Positions 1 through 7,344 of a stretch of DNA of 48,699 nucleotides are shown here, in pieces (positions within the stretch are counted from its first letter, which is position 1; each line of letters opens with the position of its first letter). Below the pieces are notes generated by a model. It was not told where the DNA came from, did not search any database, and saw only the letters and a program-made list of their open reading frames with translations. The DNA is from an uncultured Muribaculaceae bacterium (lineage in GTDB: Bacteria; Bacteroidota; Bacteroidia; Bacteroidales; Muribaculaceae), in NCBI GenBank assembly GCA_947626355.1, contig CANQRV010000014.1, positions 1 to 48,699 of the forward strand, written 5' to 3'. The translations under genes and the position numbers were made by a program.

Positions 1-46
1 CGGGTGTGGGCGATTGATAGGGTTGGTTTTGGAGTACTTTAGCCAT
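1..46 (-). CDS. 5' end of a gene running off the left edge (unidentified)
   Basis: An ATG at 46-44 on the minus strand opens a frame reading MAKVLQNQPYQSPTP to the window edge with no stop. A TATATTTG promoter box lies about 40 nt upstream. Fifteen residues are too few to assign a family. The call rests on the promoter position and the open frame only. Confidence 0.4.
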   Translation of the reverse strand, partial: MAKVLQNQPYQSPTP

Positions 47-86
47 AATTTGTCAAATAATTTTTTACTTAGTGACTTATTGGCTG

Positions 87-94
87 CAAATATA
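87..94 (-). promoter_or_regulatory. Bacteroidota -7 box TATATTTG for the left-edge gene
   Basis: The minus strand reads TATATTTG, matching the Bacteroidota sigma consensus TAnnTTTG. It sits about 40 nt before the partial ATG at 46. It is part of the 185-nt repeat whose second copy has the same box at 15595-15602. Confidence 0.55.
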
Positions 95-211
95 ACGATA
101 AAAGCAGCAGGATGGTTGGCTTTGAATATTGCAATGCCATTAATTGACATTATTTAACATAAAAAAGATCGACCAACCAGAGGATTCATCAACAGCTTGC
201 CCATAAATCGG

Positions 212-264
212 CTGTTGCCGCCGTGCTGCCGTCTTGAATCCAGACAGCAGCACGGCGGCAACAG
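212..264 (-). terminator. Long hairpin, 23-bp stem, in repeat copy 1
   Basis: Positions 212-234 pair with 242-264 with a single C.A mismatch (230/246) around the loop TGAATCC. It lies about 100 nt downstream of the tdh stop and could act as a terminator, but no long T run follows on the minus strand. The same hairpin with the same loop recurs at 15718-15766. Confidence 0.55.
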
Positions 265-362
265 TATATATACCCGGATTGACCGGCGAGCCGGCTAATC
301 ATCAGCCGACTGATAAATAGCGACTGACTTGCCGGCGGCTGATTACTAATCGGCTTTTCTAC

Positions 363-1319
363 TTACTTACCAAGCTTCACGCGGAGGTTCTTCAGCATGT
401 CGACGGTCATCTCCTCGAGGCCGAACTCCGGCTTCCAGTCCCATTCCTCACGGGCGCAGGTGTCGTCGAGACTGTCGGGCCACGAGTCGGCGATCTCCTG
501 ACGCAGCGGGTCGAGCTCGTATTCCATCTCGAAGCCGGGCACATGCTCCTTGATCTTTGCCGAGATGATTTCCGGATCGAAGCTCATCGACGCGATGTTG
601 AAGGAGTTGCGGTGACGCAGACGTGTCGGGTCGGCCTCCATAATCTCCACGGCGGCGCGGAGAGCGTCGGGCATGTACATCATGTCCATGAACGTGCCGG
701 GCTTCAGCGGACATTTGAATTTCTCACCCTTCACGGCGGAGTAGTAGATGTCGACGGCGTAGTCGGTAGTGCCGCCACCCGGAGGTGCCACGTAGGAGAT
801 GAGGCCCGGGAAGCGCACCGAGCGCGTGTCTACGCCGAAGCGGTGGAAGTAGTAGTCGGAGAGGAGCTCGCCCGACACTTTCGTGACGCCATACATCGTC
901 TCGGGACGCTGGATGGTGTCCTGCGGGGTCTTCACGTGGGGTGTCGTCGGGCCGAACGAGCCGATTGAGCTCGGAGTGAACACCGCGCAACCTTTCTCGC
1001 GGGCCACCTCGAGGGTGTTGAAGAGGCCGCCGAGACCGATCTTCCATGCAAGCTGAGGCTTCGACTCGGCTACGGCGCTCAGAAGGGCCGCGAGATTGTA
1101 GATGGTGTCCACATTGTATTTGTCAACCGCCTCGGCGATCTGCGCCGCGTCGGTGATGTCCACCAGATGGCTCGGGCCGCTTTCCAGCAGCTCTCCTTTA
1201 GGCTCGGCGCCCTTGATATAGCCTGCCACGACATTGCCGCCGGGGTATTCACGCCTCAGCTTCATCGCCAGCTCGGAGCCGATCTGGCCTGTCGAACCTA
1301 TGATAAGGATATTTTTCAT
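363..1319 (-). CDS. tdh: L-threonine 3-dehydrogenase, SDR type
   Basis: A 318-residue extended short-chain dehydrogenase that should oxidise L-threonine to 2-amino-3-ketobutyrate with NAD+. The N-terminal Rossmann motif GSTGQIG (residues 8-14), the active-site YGVTK (Y-x3-K) and family signatures such as PSSIGSFGPTTP and SVRFPGLISY are visible. Length is normal for the UDP-glucose-4-epimerase-like TDH family found in Bacteroidota. It diverges from kbl, which handles the next step, so the two genes form a threonine-to-glycine module with back-to-back promoters (TAATTTTG at 1375-1382 for this gene). The start is the ATG at 1319, about 55 nt from that box. A generic epimerase is the only realistic alternative and the kbl neighbour argues against it. 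Confidence 0.93.
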   Translation of the reverse strand: MKNILIIGSTGQIGSELAMKLRREYPGGNVVAGYIKGAEPKGELLESGPSHLVDITDAAQIAEAVDKYNVDTIYNLAALLSAVAESKPQLAWKIGLGGLFNTLEVAREKGCAVFTPSSIGSFGPTTPHVKTPQDTIQRPETMYGVTKVSGELLSDYYFHRFGVDTRSVRFPGLISYVAPPGGGTTDYAVDIYYSAVKGEKFKCPLKPGTFMDMMYMPDALRAAVEIMEADPTRLRHRNSFNIASMSFDPEIISAKIKEHVPGFEMEYELDPLRQEIADSWPDSLDDTCAREEWDWKPEFGLEEMTVDMLKNLRVKLGK

Positions 1320-1374
1320 GATGTCTCTATGATATTTGGTTGGGTTGATATAAGGTTGTTGTTATTTTTCGGTG

Positions 1375-1382
1375 CAAAATTA
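1375..1382 (-). promoter_or_regulatory. -7 box TAATTTTG for tdh
   Basis: The minus strand reads TAATTTTG, a full match to TAnnTTTG, about 55 nt before the tdh start. It lies 23 nt from the kbl box on the other strand, so the two promoters are nearly back to back. Confidence 0.7.
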
Positions 1383-1405
1383 TAAATAAAATCACTAAAA
1401 AAGAT

Positions 1406-1413
1406 TAACTTTG
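1406..1413 (+). promoter_or_regulatory. -7 box TAACTTTG for kbl
   Basis: TAACTTTG matches TAnnTTTG exactly. A transcript from here would carry a leader of about 90 nt before the kbl ATG at 1508, longer than most leaders in this window. Confidence 0.7.
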
Positions 1414-1507
1414 AAAGATTTTTTTAGCGCCCCGGGCCGATTTCCTCCGGAAACGGCCTCCCCGCGCTTCTAACATCCACGTAACCAACAACCAAATATC
1501 TAATATT

Positions 1508-2701
1508 ATGTATACGGATTTCAAGAAACATCTTGAGAAAGAGCTCGCCGACATCAAGGAAGCCGGCCTTTACAAGAACGAACGCATCATCACCACCCCC
1601 CAGAAGGCCGACATCGCCGTGGAGGGCTCCGAGGGCGAGGTGCTCAATTTCTGCGCCAACAATTACCTCGGCCTCGCCGACAACAGCCGCCTCATCGAGG
1701 CCGCCAAGGGTGCCATGGACCGCCGCGGCTACGGCATGTCGTCCGTGAGGTTCATCTGCGGCACGCAGGATCTCCACAAGGAGCTTGAGAAGGCCATCAG
1801 CGACTACTTCAAGACCGAAGACACCATCCTCTACGCTGCCTGCTTCGACGCCAACGGCGGTCTCTTCGAGCCCCTCTTCACCGAGCAGGACGCCATCATC
1901 AGCGACTCCCTCAACCATGCCTCCATCATCGACGGCGTGCGCCTCTGCAAGGCAAAACGCTTCCGCTACGCCAACGCCGACATGGCCGACCTCGAGCGCT
2001 GCCTCAAGGAGGCTGCCGACTGCCGCTACAAGATCATCGCCACCGACGGCGTCTTCTCGATGGACGGCAATGTGGCTCCGATGGACAAGATCTGCGAGCT
2101 CGCCGACAAATACAATGCCCTGGTGATGGTCGACGAGAGCCACTCCGCAGGCGTGGTAGGCCCCACAGGCCACGGCGTGGCTGAGCAGTTCAACTGCTAC
2201 GGCAAGATCGACATCTTCACCGGCACGCTCGGCAAGGCATTCGGCGGCGCCATGGGCGGCTTCACCACAGGCCCCAAGGAGGTGATCGACATGCTGCGTC
2301 AGCGCTCGCGTCCCTACCTCTTCTCCAACTCCGTGGCTCCCTCGATCGTGGGTGCGAGCCTCGAGATGTTCAGAATGCTCAAGGAGAGCAACGAGCTCCA
2401 CGACAGGCTGATGGAGAACGTGGCTTACTTCCGCGACAAGATGCTCGAGGCCGGCTTCGACATCAAGCCCACCCAGAGCGCCATCTGCGCCGTGATGCTC
2501 TACGACGCAAAGCTCTCGCAGGACTTTGCCGCCGAGATGCAGAAGGAAGGCATCTACGTCACGGGCTTCTACTATCCGGTAGTGCCGAAGGGACAGGCCC
2601 GCATCCGCGTGCAGCTCTCCGCCGGCCACAACCGCCAGCAGCTCGACCGCGCCATCGCCGCCTTCATCAAGGTGGGCAGGAAGCTCGGCGTCCTCAAATA
2701 A
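1508..2701 (+). CDS. kbl: Glycine C-acetyltransferase (2-amino-3-ketobutyrate CoA ligase)
   Basis: A PLP enzyme of the alpha-oxoamine synthase family, 397 residues, the usual length. It splits 2-amino-3-ketobutyrate with CoA into glycine and acetyl-CoA, using the product of the divergent tdh. The PLP lysine is Lys243 in TGTLGKAFGG. The PLP-ring aspartate lies in MVDESHSAG (about 206-214), and the substrate-side CANNYLGL motif is at 49-56. The start ATG at 1508 gives the normal N-terminus MYTDFKKHLEKEL. The stop codon lies inside a perfect 16-nt tandem duplication, followed by a strong terminator. Confidence 0.96.
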   Translation: MYTDFKKHLEKELADIKEAGLYKNERIITTPQKADIAVEGSEGEVLNFCANNYLGLADNSRLIEAAKGAMDRRGYGMSSVRFICGTQDLHKELEKAISDYFKTEDTILYAACFDANGGLFEPLFTEQDAIISDSLNHASIIDGVRLCKAKRFRYANADMADLERCLKEAADCRYKIIATDGVFSMDGNVAPMDKICELADKYNALVMVDESHSAGVVGPTGHGVAEQFNCYGKIDIFTGTLGKAFGGAMGGFTTGPKEVIDMLRQRSRPYLFSNSVAPSIVGASLEMFRMLKESNELHDRLMENVAYFRDKMLEAGFDIKPTQSAICAVMLYDAKLSQDFAAEMQKEGIYVTGFYYPVVPKGQARIRVQLSAGHNRQQLDRAIAAFIKVGRKLGVLK

Positions 2702-2722
2702 TCATATCCTCAAATAATCATA
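2691..2722 (+). repeat. Perfect 16-nt tandem duplication across the kbl stop
   Basis: TCCTCAAATAATCATA occurs twice in direct succession (2691-2706 and 2707-2722). The first copy contains the last kbl codons and its TAA; the second is non-coding. It looks like a slippage duplication. Confidence 0.9.
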
Positions 2723-2739
2723 GAAGAAAGATAAAATCA

Positions 2740-2774
2740 GCCGGCGCGACTCCCACGAGTCGCGCCGGCCTTTT
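2740..2774 (+). terminator. Intrinsic terminator of kbl
   Basis: A perfect 13-bp GC-rich stem (2740-2752 with 2757-2769, loop CCAC) is followed by CTTTTC. It ends the kbl transcript. The convergent efflux operon ends just beyond. Confidence 0.9.
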
Positions 2775-2775
2775 C

Positions 2776-2789
2776 TTCACCCTTCACCC
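2776..2789. repeat. Heptamer array TTCACCC x2
   Basis: Two TTCACCC units follow the kbl terminator T run and abut the stop of the next, leftward gene. Related TTNACYC heptamer arrays occur at 10873, 20544, 35533 and 45711. Confidence 0.7.
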
Positions 2790-2793
2790 TTCG

Positions 2794-3096
2794 TCAGATA
2801 GTGTCTTCCACCGTCCAGACGAAGGCGCGGAGCCCGAGGCGCTCCTTGCTCCGGTCGAGCTCGCGCAGCATGGCGAGCACCGGCTTCACCTTCCCGTCGT
2901 CGACCATCGTGATGAGGGCCTGGGCCAGCGACGGCCACGCGTGGGAGCCGTAGTGAGGCTCCCCCTTGTGGCTGCCGCGCCCCTCCACAACCCCGAAGGA
3001 GGTGAAACCCCGGCAGTTGTTGTGTTCCAGAATCTCGATTATGGCCTCGTGGTGGGCCTGGTCGTAGGCTATGAATATCGCTTTCATCGTTGTCAT
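2794..3096 (-). CDS. PG0541-family transporter-associated PII-like protein
   Basis: A 100-residue cytoplasmic protein with no signal peptide or membrane segment. It is the last gene of the RND efflux operon, and its ATG overlaps the pump's TGA (ATGA, 3096-3093), so it is probably translationally coupled. The sequence (MKAIFIAYDQAHHEAIIEIL.., GSHKGEPHYGSHAW) resembles the small protein family named after Porphyromonas gingivalis PG0541, found downstream of AcrB-type pumps and predicted to adopt a PII-like ferredoxin fold. A regulatory role on the pump is inference. A second Met at residue 4 could be the true start. Family assignment is from recall of the neighbourhood and sequence style, not from a search. 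Confidence 0.75.
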   Translation of the reverse strand: MTTMKAIFIAYDQAHHEAIIEILEHNNCRGFTSFGVVEGRGSHKGEPHYGSHAWPSLAQALITMVDDGKVKPVLAMLRELDRSKERLGLRAFVWTVEDTI

Positions 3097-6000
3097 TTCG
3101 TTTTAGCGCCCTTGTGGAGCCTGCGGCGCGCCCGCCTCACTCCGTTGCCGGCGAATACACAATAAAGCACAGGCACAAACAGCAGCGTCAGCACCGTGGA
3201 GAACGTGAGACCGCCGATCACGGCCGTACCCATCGGGCGCCACATCTCGGCGCCCTGGCCTGTGCCCACGGCCATCGGCACCATGCCGAGAATGGTGGTC
3301 AGCGTAGTCATCACCACAGGGCGCAGACGCGACTTGCCGCCGTGTATCACGGCCCGGCGGATGCCCATGCCGCGCTCGCGGTTGAGCGTGATGTAGTCGA
3401 TGAGCACGATACCGTTCTTCACCACGATACCGATCAGCATGATGGCGCCGATCATGCTCATCACGTTGAGCGTGTGGCCTGTAAGCCAGAGGATCAGGAA
3501 CACGCCGGAGAAGGCGAAGAGCAGCGACGTCATGATGATGCCGGGGTAGGTGAGCGACTCGAACTGCGCCGCCATCACCACATAGACGAGGATGATGATC
3601 AGCACTCCGAGCATCAGGAGGTCGGAGAAGGAGTCCTGCTGGTCTTCATAGCTACCCGCCAGGCCGATGGTGATTCCCGAGGGGAGGTGCATCTCGTCGA
3701 TCTTCATCTGGGCCTTCGCGGCCACCACCGACATCGGCACTCCGTCGACGATGCTCGAGACGGTGATGATACGCTCGCGGTCCTTGCGCTCGATGGTAGG
3801 GGGAGTGAAGCGCTCCACCACCGTGCCGAGTTCCTTGAGGCGCACGCCCTGGCCCGTCGAGGTATAGATCATGATGTTCTCGAGGTCCTCGATCGAGGTG
3901 CGCGCCTCGGGGTCATACATCACCTTTATGTCGTATTCCTCGCCGTCCTCGCGGTAGCGCGAGGCGGTGGAGCCGTTGATGCGGTTGCGCAGGTAATAAG
4001 CCGCCGTTTGGAGGCTCAGCCCGTAGAGGGCGAGCTTCTCGCGGTCGAAGTCCACCTGGTATTCCGGCTGGTAGTCGCTGCGCGACACCGTGACATCGGC
4101 CGTGCCGGGAATGCCCTTAAGGATGCTGACGAGCTTCCGGGCCACAGAGTCGGTCTCAGTGAAGTCGTAGCCGTAGATCTCGAAGTCGAGCGTGGCCTGG
4201 CCGCCCATCGACTGGCCGCGGCCGCCGCCCACGTTCACCTGCACCTTGTTGAACTCCGGATACCGCTCGTCGATATCCTTACGCATCCCGTCGGCTATCT
4301 CCTTGATGCCGCGGTCGCGCTTGCCGGGATCGGAGAGGCGGATGTTCATGCTCACGATGTGGGAGCCGTTGTCGGAGAGCGACGCGAAGGTGTTGTCGGA
4401 GCTCGCCGGGCCCACGGTGTAGCTGATGGCCTCTATCTCCGGATACTTCGCGCGCCAGAGGGAGTCGAGGCTCCCCGTGGCCCGCTGCGCGATCTCCACG
4501 CGCGTGCCGATCGGCAGCTCCAGGTCGACGCCGATGCGGGCGTTGTCGCTCATCGGCATGAACTCCGAGCCCACGAACTTCATCAGGAAGATCGAGCCCA
4601 CGAAGATGGCGAGGCAGGAGAGGATAGTCACCGTGCGGTGGGCCACAACCTTGCCGAGCAAACGGGCGTAGCCATCGTCAAACCTGTCGAGAGCCTTCTC
4701 GATCGGAGTGTAGAAGATGGTGAAGAGGCGCGAGTGGGTGTTCTGCCTGCGGAGCCACAGCGAGCAGAGCATCGGGGTGAGCGAGAGCGCGCAGGTGGTG
4801 GAGATGATCATCATGATGGTCACCATCCAGCCCAACTGGCGGAAGAGCACGCCCGTCATGCCGGTGACGAGGGTCAGCGGGAAGAATACCGCGATCAGCG
4901 TCAGCGTCGACGCGATGACGGAGATGGCCACCTCGTTGGTGCCATGCACAGCCGCCTGTTTCGGGTCGGAGCCGCGCTCGATGTGGGTCGTCACGTTCTC
5001 AAGCACCACTATCGCGTCGTCGACCACCATGCCGATCGAGATAGAAAGCGCCGACAGCGACACGATGTTGAGGGTGTTGCCCGTGGCGTACAGATAGATG
5101 AACGACGCTATGAGCGAGACGGGAATCGTGATGATGATGATCATGGTGGCCCGCCAGCGCCCGAGGAACACGAACACCACTATCATCACGAAGAGCAGCG
5201 CGTAGAGCACCGTCTCCTCGAGCGACGCGATGGTGTTGCGGATGTTGTCGGAGGTGTCGACGATGATGCCGAGCTTCACGTCGGAGGGGAGGTTTTTCTG
5301 CAGCCTCGGCAGCATCTTCATCACCTTCTCGGAAATCTCCACCGAGTTGGCGCCGCTCTGCTTCTGGATGATGATCATGGCGCCCTCCTTGCCTCCTATA
5401 TATGTCTGCTGGGTACGCTCCTCGAGGGAGTCGTCGATGCGGGCCACGTCTCTGAGGTAGATGATTCTTCCCTCATACGAGCCCACAGGCACGTCGGCCA
5501 GCTGGGCCGTCTCCTTGAACTCGCCCTGCACGCGGAGCGAATACGTGTTGGAGCCGATGTCGAAGGCGCCCCCCGGCACGTTGCGGTTCTCGGCGCCGAT
5601 CACCTGCGCTATGGCCTCCACCGAGAGGTTGTAGGCCTCAAGGCGCTTCGGGTCGACATAGACGTGGATCTCGCGCTTTGGGGCGCCCGACACCGACACG
5701 GTGCCGACGCCGTCGACCCTCGCCAGAGGGTTCACCACATTGTCGTCGAGTATCTTGTAGAGGCCCGGCATGCTCTCCTTGGCCTCCACGGAGAGGAGGC
5801 ATATAGGAATCATGTCGGTCGAGAACTTGAAGATGATGGGGTTCTCGCTGTCGTCGGGGAGCATCGACTCCACCATGTCGAGCTTGTCGCGCACGTCGTT
5901 GGTGAGCACGTCGATGTCGTAGCCGTATTCGAACTCCAGGGTGATCACCGAGGTGTTCTCGCGGCTCTGCGAGGTGATGTGCTTGAGATGCTCCACGGAG

Positions 6001-6215
6001 TTGAGGGTGTTCTCGAGCGGCTTGGTGAGGTTCTGCTCTATATCCTCGGCCGAGGCTCCCGGATACATCGTGATCACCATGATGGTGTTGGTGTCGATGT
6101 CGGGGTAGAGGTCGATCGGTAGTTTTGCCAGGGAGAAGAGACCGAGGATCGCCACTGTGACGAAACACAGCGTGGTCATGATCGGCCGCTTCACGGCTGC
6201 TCCATATAGACTCAT
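3093..6215 (-). CDS. RND efflux pump, inner-membrane permease (AcrB/HAE1 type)
   Basis: A 1040-residue proton-driven resistance-nodulation-division transporter, full length for the AcrB/MexB class. The N-terminus has the family pattern (GAAVKRPIMTTLCFVTVAILGL) as TM1. The proton-relay Asp pair is in SIGMVVDDAIVVLEN near residue 400. The second permease half ends with GIVVKNGIVLIDYITLNRERG and a basic tail. It would exchange protons to move hydrophobic substrates from periplasm or inner membrane to the outer-membrane channel. It lies between the membrane-fusion lipoprotein (25 nt upstream) and the PG0541-like gene (4-nt overlap). Substrates cannot be predicted from sequence. Confidence 0.95.
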   Translation of the reverse strand: MSLYGAAVKRPIMTTLCFVTVAILGLFSLAKLPIDLYPDIDTNTIMVITMYPGASAEDIEQNLTKPLENTLNSVEHLKHITSQSRENTSVITLEFEYGYDIDVLTNDVRDKLDMVESMLPDDSENPIIFKFSTDMIPICLLSVEAKESMPGLYKILDDNVVNPLARVDGVGTVSVSGAPKREIHVYVDPKRLEAYNLSVEAIAQVIGAENRNVPGGAFDIGSNTYSLRVQGEFKETAQLADVPVGSYEGRIIYLRDVARIDDSLEERTQQTYIGGKEGAMIIIQKQSGANSVEISEKVMKMLPRLQKNLPSDVKLGIIVDTSDNIRNTIASLEETVLYALLFVMIVVFVFLGRWRATMIIIITIPVSLIASFIYLYATGNTLNIVSLSALSISIGMVVDDAIVVLENVTTHIERGSDPKQAAVHGTNEVAISVIASTLTLIAVFFPLTLVTGMTGVLFRQLGWMVTIMMIISTTCALSLTPMLCSLWLRRQNTHSRLFTIFYTPIEKALDRFDDGYARLLGKVVAHRTVTILSCLAIFVGSIFLMKFVGSEFMPMSDNARIGVDLELPIGTRVEIAQRATGSLDSLWRAKYPEIEAISYTVGPASSDNTFASLSDNGSHIVSMNIRLSDPGKRDRGIKEIADGMRKDIDERYPEFNKVQVNVGGGRGQSMGGQATLDFEIYGYDFTETDSVARKLVSILKGIPGTADVTVSRSDYQPEYQVDFDREKLALYGLSLQTAAYYLRNRINGSTASRYREDGEEYDIKVMYDPEARTSIEDLENIMIYTSTGQGVRLKELGTVVERFTPPTIERKDRERIITVSSIVDGVPMSVVAAKAQMKIDEMHLPSGITIGLAGSYEDQQDSFSDLLMLGVLIIILVYVVMAAQFESLTYPGIIMTSLLFAFSGVFLILWLTGHTLNVMSMIGAIMLIGIVVKNGIVLIDYITLNRERGMGIRRAVIHGGKSRLRPVVMTTLTTILGMVPMAVGTGQGAEMWRPMGTAVIGGLTFSTVLTLLFVPVLYCVFAGNGVRRARRRLHKGAKTK

Positions 6216-6240
6216 GGCTTGCTTATTGGTTGGTTACACT

Positions 6241-7305
6241 TCATTGAAATAATTTCGCCACTTCCACTTCCATGCCGGCGGCGAGCTTGCCCTGGCCTTC
6301 CACCACCACGGAGGCGCCGTCGGCCACGCCGCTCAGCAGCTCGTAGGAGTCGCCGATGCGTTGGCCCAGCTGTACCTGGTCGAACGACACTTTGCCGTCC
6401 TTATATACATATACGTAATGGTTGCCGGAGCCGCGCTGCTTCACCACCGCCCTGTCGGGCACCACCACATGGTCGGCGGTGCCGAGGTCGAAGGTCACGC
6501 GCCCGAACATGCCGGGGAGCACCCGCGAGTCGGCGTTGGGCATCGTGATCTCCACGCCGAAGGTGCGCGTGGCGGCGTCGACCGTCGGGGCCACCATCGA
6601 CACGCGGCCCTCAAACTGCTCGTCGCCGTAGGTGTCGAAGGTGATGGCGGCAGGCATCCCGTTGTGGATGCGCGAGTAGTCGCTCTCCGAGACGTTGATC
6701 ACTATCTTCAGGGGCTTTACCTGGGCTACCGTGAGGATCGGCTGCGCGCCGGCCATGTCGCCTGGGTCGTAGTTGCGGGCCGTCACCACGCCGCTGATCG
6801 GCGAGGTGAGCACGGTGTTCTCCCTTATGTTGCGCAGGGTGCGCTCGGCCGAAGCCAGCGCGTTGCGCGCGTTGGTGAGCTGGAGCTCCATCTGGTCGAC
6901 GTTCTGCTTCGTGCCCCCGCCGATCTCGTAGAGCTGCTGCGCCCGCTTGTAGTTGGTCTCCACGTTCTCGAGGTTGGCTTTCGCGTTGGCCACCTGCAGC
7001 TCGTAGCCAGTGGTGTTGACGTCGTCGAGCACCACCAGCTTCTGCCCTTTGCCCACGAGCATCCCCTCGTCGACGAGAATCTGCTTGATGCGCAGCGGCG
7101 TCGACGATGAAATGTTGTTGATGAGCCACGGCTCCACGGTGGCCGTGTAGTGGCCCTGCTGCACCACCTCCCGGCTGCTTACAGTCTCGATTCTGACAAG
7201 GGGTTTCTTCTCGGCTTCCCCGCCACCCTTTTTGTCGTCGCCCCCGCTGCACGCCGTCAGGGCTGCAAGAAGCGCCAGCATGACGCTTTTTGTGATTGGT
7301 CTCAT
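6241..7305 (-). CDS. RND membrane fusion protein (HlyD/AcrA family lipoprotein)
   Basis: A 354-residue periplasmic adaptor linking the pump to the outer-membrane channel. A signal peptide ending in LTAC gives a lipobox with Cys19, so it is probably membrane-anchored by lipid. Next come a lipoyl/barrel-sandwich half (IKQILVDEGMLVGKGQKLVVLD), a coiled-coil hairpin (roughly residues 100-160), the second half (VLTSPISGVVTARNYDPGDM) and a beta-barrel/MPR C-terminus. Length is typical. It is the third gene of the tetR-tolC-MFP-RND-PG0541 operon. Confidence 0.93.
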   Translation of the reverse strand: MRPITKSVMLALLAALTACSGGDDKKGGGEAEKKPLVRIETVSSREVVQQGHYTATVEPWLINNISSSTPLRIKQILVDEGMLVGKGQKLVVLDDVNTTGYELQVANAKANLENVETNYKRAQQLYEIGGGTKQNVDQMELQLTNARNALASAERTLRNIRENTVLTSPISGVVTARNYDPGDMAGAQPILTVAQVKPLKIVINVSESDYSRIHNGMPAAITFDTYGDEQFEGRVSMVAPTVDAATRTFGVEITMPNADSRVLPGMFGRVTFDLGTADHVVVPDRAVVKQRGSGNHYVYVYKDGKVSFDQVQLGQRIGDSYELLSGVADGASVVVEGQGKLAAGMEVEVAKLFQ

Positions 7306-7344
7306 TTTATGTCGGTTGTCTTGATTTAAGCTTATTATAAAGAA

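Larger units (their letters stand above)
85..275 (-). repeat. Dispersed ~185-nt repeat, copy 1 (promoter plus long hairpin)
   Basis: This stretch aligns by eye along most of its length with 15593-15778. Shared parts are the promoter box, a block resembling GGCTTTGAATA..GCAATG, ACATT motifs, a long hairpin and a trailing CAACAGTATATAT. Both copies lie just 3' of a leftward gene and just 5' of another leftward gene. It fills most of the 362 nt left of tdh, where no other gene is visible. No transposase or terminal inverted repeat is seen. Confidence 0.65.

Noticed and set aside
3090..6122. 1010-residue open frame opposite the RND pump gene
   Set aside because: It is the antisense frame of a GC-rich gene, rich in His, Arg, Glu and Asp with no domain. 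The pump on the other strand is unmistakable.
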